DNA from: Fen-999 sp044220545
GTDB lineage: Bacteria; Pseudomonadota; Gammaproteobacteria; Burkholderiales; Rhodocyclaceae
Reading direction: 5' to 3'
NCBI GenBank assembly: GCA_044220545.1
Contig: JBGAQX010000021.1
Coordinates: 1-64,000 of the forward strand
Length of the DNA: 64,000 bases
The first letter of the stretch is position 1. Every line of letters begins with the position of its first letter. The notes under the pieces are model-generated. The model saw only the letters and a list, made by a program, of their open reading frames with translations. It searched no databases and had not been told where the DNA came from. This document shows, piece by piece, positions 15,459-24,638 of the stretch. Both the position numbers and the translations under genes were made by a program.

Positions 15459-16265
15459 TCAGTCGTCGAGCGGCATGAACCGCGACAGCAAGGCATCGTA
15501 GCTCGCCGGGTGCCAGAAGCGGTATCCGGTGGACAGGAAGGCCTCGATCTCGGCGGCGTCGGGCATCGAGCGATAGCGACGCCGCGTCCGGTCCTGGGGG
15601 GTGGCCGGCACCGGGTCGCCGCGTTCCAGTCGGCCGATGATCTCCAGCAGGGGCTCGATGGCCAGGGGGTAGAGTTGGGCAATCTGGCCGAGCAGGTCCT
15701 GCTCGGGCCGGAAGGGCAAATGCTCCGTCGCGATGATGGGCCCCGAGTCGATGCCCGGGTCGATCCAGTGCAGACAGCAGGTCAGCTCGCGACGGCCTTC
15801 GGCAATGCTGCGCATGGGGGCGAACAGACCCGCGAAGCCGGGCAGTTCGCCCGGGTGGATGTTGATGATGCCGTGGCGCGGCACCGCAATGGCCGCCGGC
15901 TTGAAGATGTGGCTGAAGCGCGCGGAGACAATGAGATCAGGAGCGAAGTCACGCATTCGGGCGATGGTGGTCTCGTCGTTGATGCCGGCGACGGTTTCGC
16001 ACGGGGCGTCGTAGCTCCTCGCCAGTGCCTCGAAGCCGCGCCATTTGCCCGCCTGGCCGCCCCGATCGATCAGCGGCAGCAGCCGATCCATCGGTAGCGT
16101 GCGTTCAAGAAAGACCAACTCGGCCAGCGCCGGAATATCGCTTTCCGCCGGGCGGGTCTTGTCGGACAGCAGGATCCAGACGGCGTGGCCTGCCAGTCGG
16201 GGCAATAGTTGGTTGAGGAAGATCGCGCCGTGCAGGTCGCGTTTGACGCAGAGAATCAGTCGCAT
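15459..16265 (-). CDS. Formyltransferase-family protein of unknown substrate
   Basis: The 268-residue protein contains the formyl-THF-dependent transferase fold found in methionyl-tRNA and GAR formyltransferases. The active-site Asn and His are in INIHPGELPGFAG and the catalytic Asp in HWIDPGIDSGPII. It lacks the C-terminal tRNA-binding domain of Fmt and has a different N-terminus (MRLILCVKRDLHG). Sugar-amine or small-molecule formylation is therefore more likely than tRNA. Its ATG overlaps the end of the substrate-binding protein gene by 10 bp, making it the third gene of a tight cassette. The substrate is not known. Confidence 0.75.
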   Translation of the reverse strand: MRLILCVKRDLHGAIFLNQLLPRLAGHAVWILLSDKTRPAESDIPALAELVFLERTLPMDRLLPLIDRGGQAGKWRGFEALARSYDAPCETVAGINDETTIARMRDFAPDLIVSARFSHIFKPAAIAVPRHGIINIHPGELPGFAGLFAPMRSIAEGRRELTCCLHWIDPGIDSGPIIATEHLPFRPEQDLLGQIAQLYPLAIEPLLEIIGRLERGDPVPATPQDRTRRRYRSMPDAAEIEAFLSTGYRFWHPASYDALLSRFMPLDD

Positions 16266-17287
16266 GGTTTTCCTTGGGGACAACGTTCGCCGACGATTTC
16301 CACGATTTCGGCGATGTCGAGCAGTGGCAGTGGAGGGTAGCGGCCCAACTGGCGCGCGACCCGCATGTTGATCAGGTACGAGAAGCGTCGCGGCAACTCC
16401 ACGGGGATATCGGCCGGCTTCACCCGGTCACGCAGGATGCGCAGGGCCTGGCGGGCGGTGAAACGACCGACCTGGTCGTAGCGATTGACCACGCCGAACA
16501 GGGCGTCGGCGTGCAGGACGGCCGCCTCGGCGGCGGCGAAGACCGGCAGGCCCCGGGCCAGGGCCGCGCCGGTGACGGCCTGGCGCTGGCTGTTGAGGAA
16601 GGTGTCCGGGGAAAGATAGAGCAGATCGGCGCCGGCGCCGGCCAGCGCCGCCACCTTGTCGGGCAGCGTGGACGCCACGGGTCTGCCCGCGGCATCCACG
16701 CCCACCTGTTCCTCGATCAAAGAGAAGCCGAAGCGGGGTGCCTGGGCGCGCAGGGCTTCCAGGCTGGCCCTCGAATTGGCTTCGGCCGGGTTGGCCAGGA
16801 AACCTACCCGGTGGAAATCGAAATAGGTTCGGGCGGCGCGCAACTGTTCCTCGACGGGCAACAGGTAGAGACTGCCGGCGACGTTGCGCCGGGACGAGGC
16901 CAGTGTCGGCACCAGGCCGAGCTCCACCGGCTGGGAGACGATCATGAACAGCACCGGCAAGTCGGTGATGTGGCGGGCGGGATCGACGGCATCCCAGCGG
17001 CCGACCGTTTCCAGGCTGACGGTGGTGCCCCAGGTGACCACGAGATCGGGCCGCGTGCGCTTCGCCTCGGCGACCAGGCTGGCGATGCGGCTCTTGTCCT
17101 GGGCGGCATCGCGCAGCGTGAAACGCACCGGTATGCGCTGGCGGCGAAAGTAATCCTGGAAGCCCTGGCAGGCTTCCTCGCAGCCGCGATAGAGCAGAAT
17201 CATCACGTGATACTCGGCCGGTGCCGCCGTCGCTCCGGCCGGTAGCGAGATCAACAAGAGCAGGATCATCCAGGCCGATCGGCTCAT
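16256..17287 (-). CDS. Orphan ABC-type periplasmic substrate-binding protein (TrpX-like family)
   Basis: The 343-residue protein has a signal peptide (ILLLLISLPAGATAAPA) and the two-lobed fold of the ABC_sub_bind family. Features include PDLVVTWGTTVSLETVG, a YLLPVEEQLRAARTYF hinge segment, and GADLLYLSPDTFLNSQRQAV. No ABC permease or ATPase gene is nearby. Instead the gene overlaps the MFS-sensor gene upstream (ATGA, 17284-17287) and the formyltransferase gene downstream. It may deliver a ligand to the periplasmic domains of the MFS fusion rather than to an ABC transporter. GAGAGGAG precedes the start. Confidence 0.8.
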   Translation of the reverse strand: MSRSAWMILLLLISLPAGATAAPAEYHVMILLYRGCEEACQGFQDYFRRQRIPVRFTLRDAAQDKSRIASLVAEAKRTRPDLVVTWGTTVSLETVGRWDAVDPARHITDLPVLFMIVSQPVELGLVPTLASSRRNVAGSLYLLPVEEQLRAARTYFDFHRVGFLANPAEANSRASLEALRAQAPRFGFSLIEEQVGVDAAGRPVASTLPDKVAALAGAGADLLYLSPDTFLNSQRQAVTGAALARGLPVFAAAEAAVLHADALFGVVNRYDQVGRFTARQALRILRDRVKPADIPVELPRRFSYLINMRVARQLGRYPPLPLLDIAEIVEIVGERCPQGKPCD

Positions 17288-19620
17288 GCCGATCTCCTCT
17301 CGCCGGCCGCCAGGCAAATGAGGGTGCCGGCCAGTACCGCCGCACCGATGGCCATCATGGCGCCGGCCCAGCCGGCGGCGGCGAACCAGACGCCCGCCCA
17401 CAGGGGGCCGATCACGCTGCCCAAGCGTTCCAGCGTCCGCAGTACGACCGCCACCGAGGTGGCGCCGGCTGCGGCGCCGACTTCGCTGGCCAGCGCCTGC
17501 ATCGGTGCCGTGGCGATGCCGGTACCGACGCCGAGGCTGGCGATGCCGATCCAGATGGCGGCCTCGCCGCCCAGCAGACCCGCGAGACCGCCGGCGCCGA
17601 TCACCGCTCCTCCGGCGATGGTCAGCGACAGCCGCCAGCCGTAGCGGTCGGAGAGGTGCGAGGCGAGCGGATTGATGGCCGCCACCAGAATGAAATAGAG
17701 CATCACGGCCCGGCCGATGGCGGCCGGCCCGTAGTCCTGCTGGTGCAAGGCCAGGGGTGCCAGATAGAAGAGGAAGCCGGCCAGCGCCAGTTTCGCCGGG
17801 ATGGCGCCGCCGATCATCAGCAGCGCGAAGCGGCGGTCGCGCAACAGCCGCCACACTTCAGCCAGACGCAGGCGCGGTCCGGCTTCCTCCTGATTGACGC
17901 CGTCCCGCGCCGCGCCGCTCCCGCCGAGGCGGAATACGGCGAGGGCCAGCAGCGCCAGCAGCGCGGAAATGGCGAATACCGGCCGGAAGCCCACCTGGCC
18001 GGCCAGCAGGCCGCCCAGGGACGAGCCGCAGATGGCGGCGATGCCGACCGCGCCGACGAACAAGGCCAGGCCTCGGGCCCGTTCGCCGGGGCCGGAGAGC
18101 AGGATCAACTGGCGCTGGCAGGCCATGGTGCCGGTGGCGTAGCCCCAGGCGCACAGCGCCCGGGCGGGTAGCAGTTGCCAGTAGTCGACCGCCAGGGCGG
18201 TCCAGGCGAAGCCCGCCAGAGAGAGCACGACGCCGGCCGTGAACACCCGCGTCACCCCCCAGCGGTCCGCCCAGCGGCCGGCGAAGGGCGTGGCCAGCGC
18301 GAAGCAGAGCATGTAGATGGCGATCGGCAGGCCGACCTCGGTTTCCTTGCCCAGCCAGGGCAGGCCGCCGGCGAACTCCTTGAAGTAGAGGGGCAGAAAG
18401 GCCCGCGACATCTCCTCGGTGAGAATGAATAGAAACAGCGGCAGGCGCAGGGCCAGGAGTCTTTGGCTGGTGGCTCCGCCAGTCTCCGTTGCGGCCGAGA
18501 GAGAACCCGCCAGAGCCGCCAGCAGTTCGCGAAAGACCAGCACGGCGACCAGCAGCACCACGGCGATGTCGGTGACCAGCTCGCCCAAACGACGGGCGAT
18601 GAAGCCGGCGTCGGCGCTGGCGCTCACCTGTCCGGCGGCCCCCACCGCCCGGGAAACGGTGGCCCCTGCCGCGGCTGGCGTGCGGCGCTCGGCCAGTACC
18701 TTGCCCTCGGGGTCGGCGAGGCGCAGGGCGGCAAGCTCCGGGTTGTCGGCCATGAAGCCGGCGAAGCTCTCCGCCACCCCGGGCAAACGATCCAGCGGAA
18801 TCCCCAGGCCCACGGCGCGCTGGATCTTTGCGGCCAGAAAGCCGGCGGCGGTATCGATCTTGGCCGCCACCGCCGGCGCCAGGCGCGCCGCGAACAGTTC
18901 CTCGGCGCTCCAGGCCACCTGGACGCCTGCTGCCACCGTGGTCAGCAGCGCGAGGGCCATCAGCCGCCGCCGCAGGGTCGCGACGCCGGCCCGCCGGGAA
19001 CGCAACCAGGCCAGCGAAGCCAGGGTCACCAGCACCATGGCCGCCATGGCCAGGGCGATGCGCGGCCATAGCGTCGCCGCCATGCCGGCGGATTCCTCCG
19101 CCAGTGGGCCGCCCGCCGCATGGACCAGCAGGCCGCCGGCCAGTTCGTCGGCCTCGTCGCGAACCACGGCGCCGAGGATCGGCCCCCGGTCATCCTGGCC
19201 ACGCCAGTTGCCACGCGCGGCGGCGAGGGCCTGGAGCCGCGCGGCGGGCACCTCCTCGCCGATACGTCGCGGATCGTCGGCGTGAACGACGCGGGCCGTT
19301 TGACCCTGGGTAACGAAGACTTCGATGGCCGCGACCGCCGGGTCGTCGTGCCGAATGGTCTGGAGAAGGGTGCCCAGATTCGCCATCTCCTCGGGGCGCA
19401 GGCCCGTCTGTAGACCCATGCGCAGCGCGGCACGCACGTCGCCGGCCGCCACTTCGATGCGCGACAGGGTCAGCTCGGTGAGCAACTGGCGGTGCTTGTC
19501 CAGCAGCATCTCGCCCAGCAACAGGAGTGTCAGGCACTGCGCCACAGTCAGGAACAGGGCGAGCCGGCGCCAGGGGTGCGCTACGCTGGGAAGGTCCGAA
19601 TGGTCGGTGGGCTTGGCCAC
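17284..19620 (-). CDS. MFS transporter fused to two N-terminal periplasmic sensor-like domains
   Basis: The 778-residue protein has helices at about 20-40 and 186-206 flanking a periplasmic domain (41-183). A second pair at 219-237 and 349-367 flanks another (238-346; LAALRLADPEGKVLAERR looks like a PAS/Cache-type strand pair). From about 390 it is a complete 12-helix MFS permease (ATPFAGRWADRWGVTRVF between TM2 and TM3; ASHLSDRYGWRLSL mid-way). Sensor-MFS fusions are rare: ligand sensing or capture seems built into the carrier. It leads the SBP/formyltransferase cassette and overlaps the SBP start by 4 bp. Substrate unknown. Confidence 0.8.
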   Translation of the reverse strand: MAKPTDHSDLPSVAHPWRRLALFLTVAQCLTLLLLGEMLLDKHRQLLTELTLSRIEVAAGDVRAALRMGLQTGLRPEEMANLGTLLQTIRHDDPAVAAIEVFVTQGQTARVVHADDPRRIGEEVPAARLQALAAARGNWRGQDDRGPILGAVVRDEADELAGGLLVHAAGGPLAEESAGMAATLWPRIALAMAAMVLVTLASLAWLRSRRAGVATLRRRLMALALLTTVAAGVQVAWSAEELFAARLAPAVAAKIDTAAGFLAAKIQRAVGLGIPLDRLPGVAESFAGFMADNPELAALRLADPEGKVLAERRTPAAAGATVSRAVGAAGQVSASADAGFIARRLGELVTDIAVVLLVAVLVFRELLAALAGSLSAATETGGATSQRLLALRLPLFLFILTEEMSRAFLPLYFKEFAGGLPWLGKETEVGLPIAIYMLCFALATPFAGRWADRWGVTRVFTAGVVLSLAGFAWTALAVDYWQLLPARALCAWGYATGTMACQRQLILLSGPGERARGLALFVGAVGIAAICGSSLGGLLAGQVGFRPVFAISALLALLALAVFRLGGSGAARDGVNQEEAGPRLRLAEVWRLLRDRRFALLMIGGAIPAKLALAGFLFYLAPLALHQQDYGPAAIGRAVMLYFILVAAINPLASHLSDRYGWRLSLTIAGGAVIGAGGLAGLLGGEAAIWIGIASLGVGTGIATAPMQALASEVGAAAGATSVAVVLRTLERLGSVIGPLWAGVWFAAAGWAGAMMAIGAAVLAGTLICLAAGERRSA

Positions 19621-19646
19621 GGCGGCTGTTTTTGTTGGCGGCGGAC

Positions 19647-19674
19647 TTGCGTGGCCGGGGTGATTTCATAATAC
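19647..19674 (+). promoter_or_regulatory. Candidate sigma-70 promoter with a very short leader
   Basis: TTGCGT at 19647-19652 and TAATAC at 19669-19674 are spaced by 16 bases. Initiation would fall near 19681, only about five bases before the ATG at 19686, so the caspase/FGE message could be nearly leaderless. It lies in the 65-bp gap to the divergent MFS gene. Confidence 0.4.
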
Positions 19675-19685
19675 CATCCGCACCC

Positions 19686-21509
19686 ATGCCTACCTTCGTT
19701 CCCGTCCGTCTGCTGCTTGCGCTGGCTCTTACCGTCCTGTCGGCGGTGGCGCATGGCCAATCGCCCAGCGGCGAAAAGCGCATCGCCCTGGTCATCGGCA
19801 ATTCCGCCTATCAGGGCTCGCCACTGAAGAATCCGAGCAACGATGCCCGGGCCATGGCGGCCACGCTGCGCAAGCTCGGTTTCGAGGTGGTGGCGCGGGA
19901 GAACCTGGGTACGCGGCAGATCAGCGCGACGCTGCGGGAATTCAGGAGCCGGTTGCAACCGGGCGCCGTTGCGCTGTTCTTCTATGCCGGGCACGGCATG
20001 CAGGTGAAGGGCATCAACTACCTGCCGACGGTCGACGCCAACATTTCCAGCGAAGAGGATGTGCCCCTCAACAGCATCAACGTGAATCAGGTGCTGGAGA
20101 TCATGGATGACGCCAGGACACGGCTGAATCTGGTCTTTCTCGACGCCTGCCGGAACAACCCGTTCTCCCGCCGCTTCCGCTCGGCCGGCGATGGCCTGGC
20201 CCGCATCAATGCGCCCTCCGGGACGCTGATCTCCTTCGCCACCCGGCCGGGCAGCATTGCCTCGGACGGCGAAGGCAGTCACGGCCTCTATACGCAGAAC
20301 CTGCTGGCCCAGATCGAGACGCCGAACCAGCCCATCGAGCAGAACCTCAAGCGGGTGGTGGCGGGGGTCAAGAAATCCTCCAACGGCGCCCAGGAGCCGT
20401 GGATGGAGGGCAGCCTGGACGGCGACTTCTACTTCGTCGGCGGGCCGGTCGGCACACCGGCCGCGGCGGCGACGGTGGCCGGGCTCGGCGAATCGGCCAC
20501 CTTCGAACTGAGTTTCTGGGACAGCATCAAGGCCAGCGACAACCCCGAAGACTACCGCGCCTACCTGCAAAAGTACCCCCAGGGCCAGTTCGCTTCGTTG
20601 GCGGAAGGCCGCCTGAAGCGGCTGGCCCCGCCGGCTGCGACCCAGGGTGCCGCCGCTCCCGGTCGGGATGGCGGCGCGGCGCCGGTGCTGCGCGATTGCC
20701 CGGAATGTCCGGAACTGGTGGTGATTCCCGCTGGCAGCTACCAGATGGGGGCGCCGGCCAAGGAGTCGGGCAGCGGCGACAGCGAGCGGCCCCGGCACGA
20801 GGTGCGCATCGGCAAGCCACTCGCTTTCGGCCGCTACGAGATAACGCGGGGCCAGTACGCGGCCTTCGTCAAGGAGACCGGATACCAGGGCGAGGGTTCG
20901 TGCCACGTCTGGGTCGGCTCGGAGTGGATCAACCAGCCGGGGCGCAACTGGCGAGACGCCGAGGTTGACCAGGACGACGGCCATCCGGTGGTCTGCGTCA
21001 GTTGGCAGGATGCCAAGGCCTACACCGCCTGGCTGGCGATGAAGACCGGCAAGGCCTATCGCCTGCCGTCCGAGTCCGAATGGGAATACGCGGCCCGCGG
21101 CGGCACCCGCACCTCCCGCTACTGGGGCGACGACCCTGGTCTGGCTTGCGAGTATGCCAACGTGCATGATGCCGATACCCAGGCGCGCCGTCGTTTCCCC
21201 TGGGAACCCCACGAGTGTCGGGACCACTACGTCGAGACGGCGCCGGTGGGCAAGTTCAAGGCCAATGCCTTCGGCCTTCACGACATGCTTGGCAATGTCT
21301 GGGAGTGGGTTGAGGACTGCCAGACCGTCAATTACATCGGAGCGCCCAGCGACGGTTCGGCGCGGGTCGGCGACGACTGCCCGCGCCGCGTGTATCGGGG
21401 CGGCGGCTGGAGTGGTCCGGCTTCGGTGCGGGCGGCGACGCGCAACAGCAATCCGGCCAGCTATCGCAGCCAGTTGCTGGGTTTTCGGGTGATTCGTCCG
21501 GCGCCTTAG
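19686..21509 (+). CDS. Secreted caspase-like (C14) and formylglycine-generating-enzyme-like fusion
   Basis: The 607-residue protein has a signal peptide (LLLALALTVLSAVAHGQ) and a caspase-fold domain at about 30-250 with the His in FFYAGHGMQ and Cys in FLDACRNNPF. A linker (FWDSIKASDNPEDYRAYLQK, a repeat often seen after such domains) leads to a C-terminal SUMF1/FGE-sulfatase domain from about 345 (PAGSYQMGAP, YEITRGQYAAF, LPSESEWEYAARGG, GLHDMLGNVWEWVEDC, YRGGGWS). The catalytic pair of the peptidase is intact. The FGE-like domain often acts as a binding module. Its export suggests envelope or surface proteolysis. The partner or target is unknown. Confidence 0.85.
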   Translation: MPTFVPVRLLLALALTVLSAVAHGQSPSGEKRIALVIGNSAYQGSPLKNPSNDARAMAATLRKLGFEVVARENLGTRQISATLREFRSRLQPGAVALFFYAGHGMQVKGINYLPTVDANISSEEDVPLNSINVNQVLEIMDDARTRLNLVFLDACRNNPFSRRFRSAGDGLARINAPSGTLISFATRPGSIASDGEGSHGLYTQNLLAQIETPNQPIEQNLKRVVAGVKKSSNGAQEPWMEGSLDGDFYFVGGPVGTPAAAATVAGLGESATFELSFWDSIKASDNPEDYRAYLQKYPQGQFASLAEGRLKRLAPPAATQGAAAPGRDGGAAPVLRDCPECPELVVIPAGSYQMGAPAKESGSGDSERPRHEVRIGKPLAFGRYEITRGQYAAFVKETGYQGEGSCHVWVGSEWINQPGRNWRDAEVDQDDGHPVVCVSWQDAKAYTAWLAMKTGKAYRLPSESEWEYAARGGTRTSRYWGDDPGLACEYANVHDADTQARRRFPWEPHECRDHYVETAPVGKFKANAFGLHDMLGNVWEWVEDCQTVNYIGAPSDGSARVGDDCPRRVYRGGGWSGPASVRAATRNSNPASYRSQLLGFRVIRPAP

Positions 21510-21579
21510 GGGCCGACCAGGCCGGTCGGCCGCGGCAAAATGGGGCCGTCGTGCCTCGTGCTACCATCCGGCCGCCGCC

Positions 21580-23526
21580 ATGCAAGATATCCAGCGCATC
21601 TTTTCCGAAGACGGTCCTCTGGCCCGTGCCATTCCCGGCTACCGGCCGAGGGTCCAGCAGGTCGACATGGCGGAGCGCATCGCCGTGGCCATCCACGACT
21701 GCAAGGCTCTGGTCGCCGAAGCGGGGACGGGGACCGGCAAGACCTTCGCCTACCTGGTACCGGCGTTGCTCTCGGGCGGCAAGGTGATCGTCTCCACCGG
21801 CACCAAGACGCTCCAGGATCAACTTTTCAACCGTGACCTGCCGACGGTGCGCGATGCGCTCGGCGTGCCGGCGACCATCGCCCTGCTGAAGGGCCGTGCC
21901 AACTACGTCTGTCCATATCATCTGGAGCGGGCACTGGCGGAAGGTCGTTTCGCCAGGCGCGAAGAAGCCGAGCACATTCGCACCATCGCCCGATTTGCCA
22001 AGACCACGCGCACGGGCGACAAGGGGCAACTGTCCGCCGTACCGGAAGATTCGGGCGCCTGGGCGCAGGCGACATCGACGCGGGAGAACTGTCTCGGCCA
22101 GGATTGCTCGTACTACAAGCAGTGCTTCGTCATCGCCGCGCGGCGCGAGGCGATGAGCGCCGACGTGGTGGTGGTCAATCATCATCTTTTTTTCGCCGAC
22201 GTCATGCTGCGCGATGATGGCCTGGGGGAACTGCTGCCGGCCTGCAATACGGTCATCTTCGACGAGGCCCACCAGTTGCCTGAGGTAGCGGGGCTGTTCT
22301 TCGGCGAGTCGGTGAGCACGGCGCAAGTTCTCGACCTGGCTCGTGATGCGCGGCTGGAGGCGATTGCCGGCGCCAAGGACTATCTGCCGCTCCAGGAGGC
22401 GTGCAAGACCATCGAGAAGACGGCCAAAGACTTGCGCCTGACTTTTCACCGCGAGGGCATGCGGCTCGCCGAAGCTCAGTGGCGGGAGCATCCCAAGGCC
22501 ACCGAGGCGCTGGCGACCCTGGAGCGGGAACTGGCCGGCTTCATGAAACACCTGGAGTCCCAGGCCGAACGCTCCGAAGGGCTGGCCAACTGCCTGATAC
22601 GCGGCCATGACCTCGCCCAGCGCCTCAAGCGCTGGCAGCAGCCGCCGAAGGCGGCGACCGACGACGAAACCTATGTGCGCTGGGTGGATGTTTCCAGCTA
22701 CGCAGTGACGCTCAACCTGACGCCGCTGTCGGTGGCCAGCATCTTCCAGCGCCAGATGGCCGGTCATCCGCGCGCCTGGATCTTCACTTCGGCGACCCTC
22801 GCCGTGGGCCGGGACTTCGGCCACTACCAGGGCGAACTGGGGCTGGCGGATGCGGAAACCGGGCTCTGGGGCAGCCCCTTCGACTACGACCGCCGCGCGC
22901 TGCTCTATGCGCCGCCGGACATGCCCGACCCCAACAGTCCGCTCTATCATGAGGCGGTGCTGGAGGCGGCCTGGCCGGCGATTCGCGCCGCCGGTGGATC
23001 GGGTGGCGGCGCGTTCGTCTTGTGTACCTCGTTGCGGGCCATGCGCCGCATCCACGAACTGCTCAAGGAGCGGCTGGCGCGCGAGGCTCTGGAAGTGCCG
23101 TTGCTATTGCAGGGCGAAGGCTCGAAGAGCGAGTTGCTGGAGCGCTTCCGCTTCCTCGGCAACGCCATTCTGGTGGCCAGCCAGAGCTTCTGGGAGGGGG
23201 TCGATGTGCGCGGCGAGGCGCTCTCTCTGGTGGTCATCGACAAGCTGCCCTTCGCGCCGCCGGACGATCCGGTGCTCTCCGCACGCATCGACCACCTCAA
23301 GCGCCAGGGCCGCAACGCATTTTTCGAGTACCAGTTGCCGCGCGCGGTGATCAGCATGAAGCAGGGCGCCGGACGGCTGATCCGCGACGAGACCGATCGA
23401 GGCGTGCTGATGATTTGCGACCCCCGGCTGATTGGCAAGCCCTACGGTCGGCGCATCTGGCAAGCGCTGCCGCCGATGCGGCGCACGCGCGAGATCACCG
23501 AGGTCGAAGCCTTCTTCGCGGGTTAA
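21580..23526 (+). CDS. yoaA: YoaA/DinG-type iron-sulfur DNA helicase
   Basis: The 648-residue superfamily 2 helicase of the XPD-like group has Walker A AEAGTGTGKTFAYL, motif Ia STGTKTLQDQ, and the DEAH box FDEAHQLPE. The Fe-S cluster cysteines are CPYHLERAL, then ENCLGQDCSYYKQCF. C-terminal motifs VASQSFWEGVDV and KQGAGRLIRDETDRG match motifs V-VI. Length (about 640) matches YoaA more than the longer DinG of Gram-positives. It resolves unusual DNA structures in repair. It starts 70 bases after the caspase gene and appears to begin a tight run with the ATP-grasp and molybdenum cofactor genes (8-base gap). Confidence 0.9.
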   Translation: MQDIQRIFSEDGPLARAIPGYRPRVQQVDMAERIAVAIHDCKALVAEAGTGTGKTFAYLVPALLSGGKVIVSTGTKTLQDQLFNRDLPTVRDALGVPATIALLKGRANYVCPYHLERALAEGRFARREEAEHIRTIARFAKTTRTGDKGQLSAVPEDSGAWAQATSTRENCLGQDCSYYKQCFVIAARREAMSADVVVVNHHLFFADVMLRDDGLGELLPACNTVIFDEAHQLPEVAGLFFGESVSTAQVLDLARDARLEAIAGAKDYLPLQEACKTIEKTAKDLRLTFHREGMRLAEAQWREHPKATEALATLERELAGFMKHLESQAERSEGLANCLIRGHDLAQRLKRWQQPPKAATDDETYVRWVDVSSYAVTLNLTPLSVASIFQRQMAGHPRAWIFTSATLAVGRDFGHYQGELGLADAETGLWGSPFDYDRRALLYAPPDMPDPNSPLYHEAVLEAAWPAIRAAGGSGGGAFVLCTSLRAMRRIHELLKERLAREALEVPLLLQGEGSKSELLERFRFLGNAILVASQSFWEGVDVRGEALSLVVIDKLPFAPPDDPVLSARIDHLKRQGRNAFFEYQLPRAVISMKQGAGRLIRDETDRGVLMICDPRLIGKPYGRRIWQALPPMRRTREITEVEAFFAG

Positions 23527-23534
23527 GATTGGTC

Positions 23535-24638
23535 ATGGACAGCACCGCCGAACTCCGGGAACTCCTCGCGGCAAGGCCGCATCTTTTCTCCGGCGCAATC
23601 GTCCCGCTCGCGTCCGCCGATCTGGCGCGCATGGCCGAACTGGTCGATGCCGTGGAGCGGGTGGTCGCCATGCCGGCCTATCAGGAGCGGGTGTTGTCCT
23701 GGGCGCCGGATCTTGCCCGGCACTTGGCGCCCAATCCGGGCGCTTTTTTCGGCTACGACTTTCATCTGACGCCAGCCGGACCGCGGCTGATCGAGATCAA
23801 CACCAATGCGGGCGGCGCGCTGCTGGCCGCACGGCAGGCCGGCAGGCCGGATGTCGAGGAAGCCTTCGTCGCCATGCTTCGCGCCGAGGCGGGTGGTGCG
23901 CTGGGCGCGGTGGCCATCGTCGACGACACGCCCGAAGCGCAGTACCTCTATCCGGAATTCCTGCTGTTCAAGGCCTTGCTGGAACGTCATGGCAGCACCG
24001 TCGCCGTCTGCGCTCCGGCCGACCTGATGCTCTGCCACGGCGGCCTGTGGGTCGGCGAAACCCGGCTCGACCTGGTTTACAACCGGCTGACCGACTTCGC
24101 CCTGACGGCGCCCGGGAACATGGCGCTGCGGCAGGCCTGGCTCGATGGTTCGGTGGTGGTGACGCCGCACCCGCGTGCCCACGCCCTGTATGCCGACAAA
24201 CGCAATCTGGTGCTGCTGTCGGACGACGCGTTGCTCGACGCATGGGGTGCCGACGCGAAAACGCGCCAGATTCTGACCGCTGTCGTGCCACGGACCGAGC
24301 TGGTTGCGCCTGACCACGCCGACGACTTCTGGGCGCGCCGCAAGACGCTGTTCTTCAAGCCGGCCACCGGCTACGGTTCCAAGGCCGCCTATCGTGGCGA
24401 CAAGATCACCCGCCGTGTCTTCGACGAAGTGCTGGCCGGTGACTACGTTGCCCAGGCGCTGGTGCCTCCTTCCACGGTGACCGTCGAAGTGGCTACGGAG
24501 ATGACCGAACTCAAGGTCGATCTGCGCTGCTATGCCTATGCTGGCCGCGTGCAACTGGTGGCGGCGCGCGCCTGGCAGGGACAGACCACCAATTTCCGCA
24601 CGCCCGGCGGCGGCTTTGCGAAGGTAAGAATTTCATGA
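23535..24638 (+). CDS. ATP-grasp-like protein of unknown function
   Basis: The 367-residue protein has segments reminiscent of ATP-grasp ligases: RLIEINTNAGGALLA near residue 95, FFKPATGYGSKAAYRG near 275 (a glycine-rich lysine loop), and TELKVDLRCYAYAGR near 325. The arrangement resembles glutathionylspermidine-synthase-like or permuted ATP-grasp folds more than a named enzyme. The stop overlaps mobB by 4 bp (ATGA at 24635-24638) and yoaA ends 8 bases before it, so it is translated with the molybdenum cofactor genes. A carboxylate-amine ligation is a family-level guess only. Confidence 0.6.
   Translation: MDSTAELRELLAARPHLFSGAIVPLASADLARMAELVDAVERVVAMPAYQERVLSWAPDLARHLAPNPGAFFGYDFHLTPAGPRLIEINTNAGGALLAARQAGRPDVEEAFVAMLRAEAGGALGAVAIVDDTPEAQYLYPEFLLFKALLERHGSTVAVCAPADLMLCHGGLWVGETRLDLVYNRLTDFALTAPGNMALRQAWLDGSVVVTPHPRAHALYADKRNLVLLSDDALLDAWGADAKTRQILTAVVPRTELVAPDHADDFWARRKTLFFKPATGYGSKAAYRGDKITRRVFDEVLAGDYVAQALVPPSTVTVEVATEMTELKVDLRCYAYAGRVQLVAARAWQGQTTNFRTPGGGFAKVRIS

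Noticed and set aside
19581..21281. Minus-strand open frame opposite the caspase/FGE gene
   Set aside because: No domain is visible, while the plus strand shows two intact catalytic domains.
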